NCBI GenBank assembly: GCA_016840305.1
Contig: JAEOSP010000636.1
Coordinates: forward strand, 1-30,758
Reading direction: 5' to 3'
Length of the DNA: 30,758 nucleotides
Source of the DNA: Candidatus Hodarchaeota archaeon
GTDB lineage: Archaea; Asgardarchaeota; Heimdallarchaeia; Hodarchaeales; Hodarchaeaceae
Of this stretch, positions 24,168-30,758 are shown in pieces. The notes beneath the pieces are model-generated. The model made no database searches. It saw only the letters and a list, made by a program, of their open reading frames with translations, and was not told where the DNA came from. Positions within the stretch are counted from its first letter, which is position 1, and each line of letters starts with the position of its first letter. The translations under genes were made by a program, and so were the position numbers.

Positions 24168-25112
24168 ATGAAAATGGGTAAAGGATCTGGATTTGGAAAA
24201 ACAATTTTGTTTGGCGAACATTTTGTTGTTTACGGATTACCTGCTTTAGCATCAGCAATTGGTGACTATACAGAAGCATTTGTAGAAGTTAAGGAAGGTA
24301 AAGGGTATGAACTGGTTGATAATAGACCAGAAGTTCCTGGATATAAAGAAAAGAAGTTTGATGAACAAAAAATATCCATTCAAAATGTGTTAAATTTTAT
24401 GGGAATTGATGTTGAGAAACAAGCCCTTAAGATCACGCTTGCTGGAAATTTAACATGTGCAAGTGGTGTAGGTGCATCTGCAGCAAGTTGTGTTGCATTA
24501 GCTCGAGCTATTAACGATGAATTTGATATGGGATGGGATGATACCCGTATAAATGAAGCAGCTTATGAAGGAGAAAAAGGATATCATGGAACACCAAGTG
24601 GAATCGATAATACAGCTTCCACATTTGGAGGTATGGTATACTTCGTTAAAAATCTTCATGGAGGTCCAAACACAATGGAAACCATAAAAATAAATAAACC
24701 AATTGAGATGGTAATTGCTAGCTCAGGCATGACAGCTAATACTAGTGTAGTCGTTGCTGATGTTCGTGAAAAGAAAGAAGATAATCCTAAATGGTTTAAT
24801 GGAATAGTAACAGAATATAAAGCACTGATAAAGGATGGACGTAAGGCCCTTGAACTTCGTGAACTCGAGGAAGTAGGGAGGCTTATGAGTAAGAATCATC
24901 AATTGCTTAAAGAAATAACTGTTTCAAATGATGTGTTAGATAAAATGGTTGAAATTGCAAGGGATGCAGGCGCACTGGGATCAAAAGTCACTGGTACTGG
25001 TCGTGGAGGGAACATTAATGCTTTAACACCTGAAATTGAGCTACAAGAAAAGGTTTACAAAGCATTAACAGATGCAGGATATGCAGCTTGGAAAACTAAG
25101 ATTGGAGTATAA
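24168..25112 (+). CDS. mvk: Mevalonate kinase
   Basis: It phosphorylates mevalonate to mevalonate 5-phosphate. This GHMP kinase has FGKTILFGEHFVVYG at the N-terminus and the phosphate-binding motif CASGVGASAAS at about residues 97-107. HGTPSGIDN carries catalytic Asp147, and a Gly-rich C-terminal loop reads TGTGRGGNINALT. The length of 314 residues is usual. Start choice: ATG 24168 has AGGTGG only three bases upstream, while ATG 24174 has nine-base spacing. It is followed 24 bases later by the UbiD gene, so they form an operon. Confidence 0.93.
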   Translation: MKMGKGSGFGKTILFGEHFVVYGLPALASAIGDYTEAFVEVKEGKGYELVDNRPEVPGYKEKKFDEQKISIQNVLNFMGIDVEKQALKITLAGNLTCASGVGASAASCVALARAINDEFDMGWDDTRINEAAYEGEKGYHGTPSGIDNTASTFGGMVYFVKNLHGGPNTMETIKINKPIEMVIASSGMTANTSVVVADVREKKEDNPKWFNGIVTEYKALIKDGRKALELRELEEVGRLMSKNHQLLKEITVSNDVLDKMVEIARDAGALGSKVTGTGRGGNINALTPEIELQEKVYKALTDAGYAAWKTKIGV

Positions 25113-25136
25113 GATGAAAAAGGTGGTAACTAGAAA

Positions 25137-26447
25137 ATGGATTTTCGTGAATATATGAATCAATTAGAAAAAAAAGGCGCTATAACTAAGATTGAAAAAG
25201 AAGTAAGTATAGATATAGAAACCGCTGCTGTGTTGAAAACGGCTGAACCCACCCCTTTACTATTTGAAAATGTAAAAGGGTATCCAAACTACCGTGTTGC
25301 GGGAAATATTTTTAGTACCAAAACTAGTATTGCCGATTATTTTGGAATAACTACAGATCAGTTAATCCCAAGATTAACAGAGGCTATTGATAAAAGAAGC
25401 CTACCTGAAGTAATAGATAATGCTCCTTGTCAAGAAATAATTATGGATAAGGTAGATTTAGATGAATTACCAATTCTCAAACATAATGAGAGAGACGGAG
25501 GACGTTATATTTCTTCAGCAGTTGTTGTAACAAAAGACCCAGAATATGGGCAGAATTTAGACTTTCATCGTGCGATGCAATACACAAAAAATCGGATGAG
25601 TACACGAATCATAAAGGGACGTGACTTCTACAAATTCTTGGAAAGAACAGGGGAAGTAGACGCGGTTTATTGTGTAGGTAATACTCCAAACATACTAGTT
25701 GCAGCTGCTACTTCAGTAAAAACAGGTATTAATGAATTGGAGATTGCAAATGCTCTTGCTCCTACTCAAGTAACAAAAGCAAAAACGAAAGATGTTCTAA
25801 TTCCAGCTGGATGTGAAGTGGTTCTGGAAGGAAGGGTTTTTATGAAAAACAGAGCAGAAGAAGGTCCTTTCATCGATTTGACTGAGACATACGATATTAT
25901 TCGTGATGAACCAGTATTTGAGGTGGGAAAAATCACCCATCGTAAGAATCCTATTTGGCAAGCATTAATACCAGGAGCTTTAGAGCATAAAGTTTTGATG
26001 GGAATGCCAAGGGAACCAACCATCTTTAAGACAGTTAATGAAGCAGGAGTTACGTGTATTGATGTAAATGTTAATCCAGGCGGCTCATCGTGGTTGCACG
26101 CAATTGTGAAAATAGATAAAAAGGAAGAGGAAGACGGAAAAAAGGCTATTCATGCAGCATTCCAAGGACATCGTAGTTGTAAACATGTATTTGTTGTAGA
26201 TAAAGATATCAATATTTATGACCCTCTCGATGTAGAATGGTCAATGGCGACTCGTTTTCAAGCTGAAAGAGACTTGGTGGATATAGGTAAAGAACCAGGA
26301 TCAAGTTTAGATCCGAGTGCAGAACCCGGGACAAAAATTACTAATAAAATTGGATTTGATTTAACTGCTCCTCTTCAAACAAAAGGTAAGAGTTTTGCAA
26401 GAGCAGAGTTTCCTGAAGTCGATTTGAAAGAATATATTGACGAATAA
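25137..26447 (+). CDS. UbiD-family decarboxylase, probable anhydromevalonate phosphate decarboxylase
   Basis: UbiD-type, prenylated-FMN-dependent decarboxylase of 436 residues. In the archaeal mevalonate pathway this enzyme converts trans-anhydromevalonate 5-phosphate to isopentenyl phosphate. The family fold is seen in AEEGPFIDLTETYD, PIWQALIPGALEHKVLMGMP and VNVNPGGSSWLHAIVKI. The assignment to this substrate rests on context: mevalonate kinase directly upstream and phosphomevalonate dehydratase nearby. AGGTGG lies about 10 bases before the ATG. A prenyl-FMN synthase (UbiX) is not in the window. Confidence 0.88.
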   Translation: MDFREYMNQLEKKGAITKIEKEVSIDIETAAVLKTAEPTPLLFENVKGYPNYRVAGNIFSTKTSIADYFGITTDQLIPRLTEAIDKRSLPEVIDNAPCQEIIMDKVDLDELPILKHNERDGGRYISSAVVVTKDPEYGQNLDFHRAMQYTKNRMSTRIIKGRDFYKFLERTGEVDAVYCVGNTPNILVAAATSVKTGINELEIANALAPTQVTKAKTKDVLIPAGCEVVLEGRVFMKNRAEEGPFIDLTETYDIIRDEPVFEVGKITHRKNPIWQALIPGALEHKVLMGMPREPTIFKTVNEAGVTCIDVNVNPGGSSWLHAIVKIDKKEEEDGKKAIHAAFQGHRSCKHVFVVDKDINIYDPLDVEWSMATRFQAERDLVDIGKEPGSSLDPSAEPGTKITNKIGFDLTAPLQTKGKSFARAEFPEVDLKEYIDE

Positions 26448-26600
26448 ACTAAATCCGTATATTCTAGCAGATCTCCCATTAAGAAAATCAAAGATCGCTC
26501 ATCCATTCCTCCTCTTTCTTAACCATAAAATAAGCACAACTTAGGATATAAATAAAGTCTTAAAAATTGATTTCATGCATTTAATACAAAAGGAATTCTT

Positions 26601-27941
26601 ATGATTGATGAACTAATGATAGGAGGCATTCCCCTTTGGTATCTAGGTGTAATATTACCAACAATGTTAGTCCTAGTACTTGGAGGAAAAGTCTTGAAAA
26701 TAAAGGATTTGAAAAATTCGCATTTCACTATCCTGATGGTCGTTGGATATGTTATTACACGATTCCTATCAATATTTGTTTTGTTTGTTATCTTGGACTG
26801 GGGAGGGAAATGGGATTTAACAAAAGTGTTCTATCCACAAGCACAAGAGGTATTAAAGGGGAATACGATCTATATTGATTTTGAAAGCAGTTATTCTCCA
26901 TTCTTCCCATTTTTACTTAGCTTACCCTTACTTATTATAGATAAACCAATTTCTATAGTATTTCTGTTTCTTGGATTTGATTTAATCGTACTATTTGTGG
27001 GAATGCGGTACGTAGAGAGCTTTTTTGAAAAAGAATATGTCAGAATATTCATCTGGCAATATATATTTAATCCTCTAAGTTGGTTATTTTTGACCTTTTG
27101 GAATCAAGATGAAATTGTTTTAGCTGCATTCTTGATTCTAGCGTTTTTTCTGATTAGAAATCAGAAAGAAATTGAAGCCTCACTACTTTTAGGTATCGGA
27201 TTTTTGGTAACTAAATTTCTAATTGTAATATTTTTCTTACCATTGTTTCTAATATTTTCCAGACCGATTCGAGCATTGATTGTGACTACAGTGGTAATAA
27301 TAATCGGTTACATTCCATTTATTTTAATGGGTGCGAATATTTTACTACCAATCACTACTCAGGTGGGTTATAACGCTGTCGGAGCAAATCCATGGGTAAT
27401 TTTAGAAGCAATTGGAATAAGGTTTTTAGGTATTGAAAATCTAATTTCCTTAGTAGTTTTAGGAACAATATTCTGTTTGTTCTTCATAAGTTATCATCGT
27501 TCTAACTATCGTATTCTAAATCTTCTAAAAGGTAAAATCGTTCTTTTATTTGAAAAAATTCCAAAACTGGACCCAGAAGCATTAGTCGTCTTATTTTTGT
27601 TAATTTTCATGCTTTCTTCAAAAAAATCCTTTTCTTTTTATGCACAAATTTGTTTTGTTTTTCTTATCCTCTTGTATGTTCACAGAATGGTTTTAAAGAA
27701 GGATAATAGAATTAGTAATAAGATTCTTAGTTTTTCTTCGCTTTATTATGCGTATACATTTATTTTGTCGATTTTATATTATGCTAGTTTTTATCTTACA
27801 GCTAGAGGAGATGAATCTTATCCAGTTTTATCTGCTTACTGGATTGTTGGGATATTGGTAGTTCTTACTGCAATTCTTTGTGAGATCTTTATGATCTCCA
27901 TAATACTAAGAAATTCAAACGAAACACCTACAAGTATGTAA
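26601..27941 (+). CDS. Multi-spanning GT-C-like glycosyltransferase (probable)
   Basis: A 446-residue protein with about ten to twelve membrane segments. The first large loop, YPQAQEVLKGNTIYIDFES, then YSPFFPFLL, resembles GT-C/GT87-type polyprenyl-phosphate-sugar glycosyltransferases, which carry acidic residues in this loop. The sugar and acceptor are unknown. It has its own TATA-like GATATAAATA at about 26545 and AAGGAA before the ATG. Confidence 0.65.
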   Translation: MIDELMIGGIPLWYLGVILPTMLVLVLGGKVLKIKDLKNSHFTILMVVGYVITRFLSIFVLFVILDWGGKWDLTKVFYPQAQEVLKGNTIYIDFESSYSPFFPFLLSLPLLIIDKPISIVFLFLGFDLIVLFVGMRYVESFFEKEYVRIFIWQYIFNPLSWLFLTFWNQDEIVLAAFLILAFFLIRNQKEIEASLLLGIGFLVTKFLIVIFFLPLFLIFSRPIRALIVTTVVIIIGYIPFILMGANILLPITTQVGYNAVGANPWVILEAIGIRFLGIENLISLVVLGTIFCLFFISYHRSNYRILNLLKGKIVLLFEKIPKLDPEALVVLFLLIFMLSSKKSFSFYAQICFVFLILLYVHRMVLKKDNRISNKILSFSSLYYAYTFILSILYYASFYLTARGDESYPVLSAYWIVGILVVLTAILCEIFMISIILRNSNETPTSM

Positions 27942-28121
27942 ATTTTGGATCACAAATTTCTCTCTCACCTGTTTCGGATCCCAACATATTCAAACCTGAG
28001 TTTCACTTCCTTGCCCAATGTCAATCCCTTCCTCATGTTGATGTCGGGGCATGTTTAACATATATATGACAAAATAAAGGCCAATCCACTTTCATTTGAC
28101 ATATCAAGTGAGTTTAATAAT

Positions 28122-28337
28122 TTGAAGAAGATTATTCTAAGATCAGAGAAAAATTTCTACCAATTTATTGGTCTTGAGGAGGAGAATAGTATTACAGAGG
28201 AAATAGTTCAGAATTACTTGAATACTTTACAGGATAACCTCCAAATTGTAGTTAAGAAGGTAGGAAAAACAGATGGAATCGACTCTAGTACAAAATTTAG
28301 GTATTATTGCGCTAAAGAAGTAGTTATGGACTACTAA
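28122..28337 (+). CDS. Small hypothetical protein
   Basis: 71 codons from a TTG, charged and soluble, with no motif I recognise. A mid-length, non-conserved-looking frame between two good genes; it may not be real. No clear ribosome binding site precedes the TTG. Confidence 0.35.
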   Translation: MKKIILRSEKNFYQFIGLEEENSITEEIVQNYLNTLQDNLQIVVKKVGKTDGIDSSTKFRYYCAKEVVMDY

Positions 28338-28444
28338 GAAAAAATCAAAGAGCATTTAGGACATTCCAAAGCAATAGATAAATAAATTAAGTAATCCTCC
28401 GAGAACTGTTTGTACTAAAAATTCGATATCGCAGGTGAAAATAA

Positions 28445-29662
28445 ATGGAATTAACTCCTGAAGAACAAGAAATGGCTGAAGGGAAATACGGAAAAGCAGC
28501 CCAAACAGCCATGGAAATTTTAATAGCATTAGGTGAGATTTATGGCGCTAAAAGACTGATAGATGTTACCTCAGTTCAAATAGCTGGTGTTAGTTACGCG
28601 AATTTGAACGAACCGGGGCTAGCATGGCTAGAAGAGATGGCAAAGGATGGAAAAGTTAAGGTTTTCACTACCCTCAATCCTGCTGGAAAATCCCTTAGCT
28701 AAGAAATTGCTAATGGATCTAGAATGGATCTTGAGGAATGGCGTAAACTTTCCATCAGTGAGAACTTTGCTAAGAACCAGATTCGAGTAGTAGACGCTTT
28801 TCGGGAATTGAATGTAATCACGACATGCAGTTGTACCCCTTATCTTTATGGTAATTTACCTCACTTTGGTCAGCATATTGCTTGGTCTGAAAGTAGTGCT
28901 GTAGCCTATGCAAATTCTGTATTAGGTGCTCGTACTAATCGTGAAGGTGGACCGAGTGCTTTAAGTGCAGCTCTTGTTGGTAAAACCCCTGAGTATGGTT
29001 TTCATCTTGATGAAAATCGTCAACCTGAACTCACAGTGGAGGTAAAAACACCAATTACGGAAACGTTTAATTTTGGGGCATTAGGGAAGGTTTTGGGTGA
29101 TCGTTTCGGTAAAAAAATAACTTATATCAAAGGAATCCCTAAAGCAACAGTGGAAGAGTTGAAATCTTTTTGTGCTTCGTACGCCACATATGGAGGAATT
29201 GCTTTATTCCATATGGAAGGAATTACACCTGATAAAGTTAAATCAATTCCTATAGAGTCGGAAACTATAACAGAGGAAGATATTAAGAAAGCAATTGCCG
29301 ATCTTACTGACGATGTGGAAATAGATTTTATTAGTTTAGGTTGTCCTCATGCTTCACTAGCTGAACTTGAATATATTGCTGATAAACTGAAAGATAAGAA
29401 AATTAATCCTAAAAAAGAAGTTTGGATTACTACTGCTCGTCCTACTAAACAAATCGCCGATCGAATGGGTTTTACGAAAATGATTGAAGATTCTGGGGCT
29501 AAGATTGCAGCAGATACCTGTTGTGTTGTAGCTCCAATAAAAGGTCGTTTTCATGGTTTAGCATCTGATTCTGCGAAAATGTGTTATTATGGATCTGGGA
29601 GAAATAAATTCTCGGTAAAATTAATGTCAATGGATGAATGTTTAGAGGAGGCGTTGAAATAA
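28445..29662 (+). CDS. Phosphomevalonate dehydratase large subunit (AcnX type), interrupted by a BHB intron
   Basis: It dehydrates mevalonate 5-phosphate to trans-anhydromevalonate 5-phosphate with a 4Fe-4S cluster. Exon 1 (28445-28688) encodes residues 1-81 plus one base, and exon 2 (28725-29662) the rest. The spliced protein is 393 residues, normal for the family. In the unspliced frame a TAA occurs at 28700-28702. Joining at the BHB restores TLNPAGMDLEEW across the junction. Later blocks are ITTCSCTPYLYGNLP (Fe-S Cys), IAWSESSAVAYANSVLGART and DTCCVVAPIKGRFHG. AGGTGA precedes ATG 28445, and the stop overlaps the small-subunit ATG by one base. A split two-gene version is the alternative reading. 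Confidence 0.85.
28689..28724 (+). other. BHB intron (36 nt) inside a protein-coding gene
   Basis: The central helix pairs CTGG (28683-28686) with CTAG (28719-28722), with one G-U pair. The 5' bulge is AAA (28687-28689) and the 3' bulge AAT (28723-28725). The intron stem ATCC (28690-28693) with GGAT (28715-28718) continues into TTAGC/GCTAA with a 9-base loop that contains the TAA stop. Outer exon helices CCTCAA/TTGAGG and TCC/GGA close the structure, with two unpaired bases. Cutting after the second bulge base joins GGA-A to TG-GAT. The intron is in frame (36 nt). Confidence 0.85.
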
Positions 29663-30051
29663 TGAAGTTAACAGGTAGAAAAATCTTCAAAGGAAAGATA
29701 TCTGGTGAGGCATTGGTTACAAAAGATAGTATATCTTTTTATGGTGGAGTTGATCCAGATAATGGGGTAGTTGTTGAAAAAGGTCACGAATTAGAAAATG
29801 AAAGTATTTCAGGAAAAATACTTGTTTTTCCCTCTGGAAAAGGATCCACAGTTGGTTCTTATGTTATTTACCAGATGGCCAAAACAGGAAAAGGGCCTAA
29901 AGCCCTTGTTCTTCACGATTGTGAGGCCATAGTTGCTGTAGGAGCAATAATTTCGGAACTTCCTTGCGTTGATCAAATAGATGTCACTAAAATCGAAACT
30001 GGTATGCATTTAGAAGTCGATGGTGATTCTGGTACGGTAGAGATAAAATAA
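29662..30051 (+). CDS. Phosphomevalonate dehydratase small subunit (AcnX type, DUF126)
   Basis: A 129-residue partner of the large subunit. The core VFPSGKGSTVGSYVIYQMAK (about residues 53-72) carries the catalytic Ser motif of this swivelling domain. ATG 29662 overlaps the large-subunit TAA (TAATG), and GAGGAGG lies about 10 bases upstream. An upstream frame at 29638 would overlap the large subunit by 8 codons and is not needed. Confidence 0.93.
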   Translation: MKLTGRKIFKGKISGEALVTKDSISFYGGVDPDNGVVVEKGHELENESISGKILVFPSGKGSTVGSYVIYQMAKTGKGPKALVLHDCEAIVAVGAIISELPCVDQIDVTKIETGMHLEVDGDSGTVEIK

Positions 30052-30066
30052 TCCTTCTTCCGTCCT

Positions 30067-30758
30067 CTATTCTCTTTTTCTTTCTTCCTTTCTGACCCCA
30101 TCTGATGAGAATTTGATATCAATCGGCATGATACCATTTCGTTCCCATTCTTTTACAATTAAACTAGCCGTACTTTCACTAAAACAGATTCCAATGCTGC
30201 AGTCTCCTCCTCCAGCTCCAGAGAATTTTGCTACAGCTCCATATTTCGACGCAGTATGACTCATTATTTGGTGTTCAGTAATTTCTAAATGACAAGAACA
30301 AGCAAGACTCAGCTCTTCTAGCAGTAAACGATTTTGATCCAGTAACTTCAAAACAGTTACGTTTTCTCTTTTACGAATGGCTTCGATGAGCTGATCAGTA
30401 ACATCAGAAATACGTGAAATTATCATGAAATAACTATCAGGATCTTCCTCCTTGAAAAGTTTCATTTGAGACACTAATTTCTTTGTAGACGCACTTGTGC
30501 CAGTAAAACCAACTATCATAAATAAATCATTAGGTAATTCTAATTTTTCATATTTTAACAATGGCCAATCCATATTTACTACTTCTAGCAATGTATGAGA
30601 TTGAAGGTTCTTATGTAACCACTCAGGGTCAAATCTTTTGTACACCAACACTCCTCCAAAAGTAGAAGCGGCAACGTCAAATCCAGATCCGATTTTACCT
30701 TGTCCAAAATAGTGTGAAATTATACTCAACTTGAATACAACTTCTTTTTCACTCATTC
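30067..30758 (-). CDS. Phosphomevalonate kinase (ERG8-like GHMP kinase), N-terminus cut by right edge
   Basis: It phosphorylates mevalonate 5-phosphate to the diphosphate, the classical pathway. GQGKIGSGFDVAASTFGG lies only 18 residues from the first visible Met, whereas complete proteins have about 100 residues before this motif. The gene therefore probably continues beyond the edge and the visible Met is internal. Further signatures are FTGTSASTKKLV and the C-terminal KFSGAGGGDCSIGICF. It is convergent with the dehydratase operon, 15 bases apart. Confidence 0.88.
   Translation of the reverse strand, partial: MSEKEVVFKLSIISHYFGQGKIGSGFDVAASTFGGVLVYKRFDPEWLHKNLQSHTLLEVVNMDWPLLKYEKLELPNDLFMIVGFTGTSASTKKLVSQMKLFKEEDPDSYFMIISRISDVTDQLIEAIRKRENVTVLKLLDQNRLLLEELSLACSCHLEITEHQIMSHTASKYGAVAKFSGAGGGDCSIGICFSESTASLIVKEWERNGIMPIDIKFSSDGVRKEERKRE

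Overview
The window is from an AT-rich archaeon. The evidence is a class II tRNA with no encoded CCA, bulge-helix-bulge (BHB) tRNA introns, an LSm/L37e pair, aRF1, an archaeal-type UMP kinase, and the archaeal modified mevalonate pathway. AGGTGA-like ribosome binding sites are common. An Asgard-type lineage is plausible from the gene mix, but the sequence here does not prove it.

Layout. 1-4040 is an information-processing block: the 3' end of tRNA-Leu, LSm, L37e, a tRNA-Phe gene interrupted by four short introns, UMP kinase with an arginase-fold partner, aRF1, and an intron-containing tRNA-Gly(UCC) on the minus strand. 4040-4960 holds a decayed tnpB relic. 4960-10800 holds small membrane proteins, GlmS, an HTH regulator, an ADP-forming acyl-CoA synthetase beta subunit and unknown small genes. 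10860-11000 carries a second relic tnpB end, inverted relative to the first. 11200-15110 has a UbiA-family prenyltransferase, a small acidic-tailed membrane protein and a large transglutaminase-like membrane protein whose nucleophile position is Ser. 15244-16464 is a third tnpB, nearly full length but broken by one in-frame stop. 16886-24011 has a type IA topoisomerase with an altered TOPRIM acidic motif, a Fap7/AK6-like kinase with a lost DxH motif, an MBL hydrolase, a free-standing RAM domain, two unknown proteins and phosphoglycerate kinase. 24168-30758 is an isoprenoid cluster: mevalonate kinase, a UbiD-family (anhydromevalonate phosphate) decarboxylase, a GT-C-like membrane protein, both phosphomevalonate dehydratase subunits, and a phosphomevalonate kinase cut by the right edge.

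Main discoveries. (1) The phosphomevalonate dehydratase large-subunit gene is split by a 36-nt insert with an in-frame stop. The insert folds into a BHB intron with a 4-bp central helix and two 3-nt bulges. Removing it at the predicted sites restores the expected family sequence TLNPAGMDLEEW. This looks like a spliced protein-coding archaeal gene. (2) The tRNA-Phe gene at 570-764 becomes a 74-nt cloverleaf only after removal of four introns, at 15/16, 22/23, 37/38 and 59/60. Together with the tRNA-Gly intron, the window shows six BHB-type introns of 19-36 nt, which suggests a splicing endonuclease with broad substrate range. (3) Mevalonate 5-phosphate appears to have two competing fates encoded side by side: dehydratase/decarboxylase and classical kinase.
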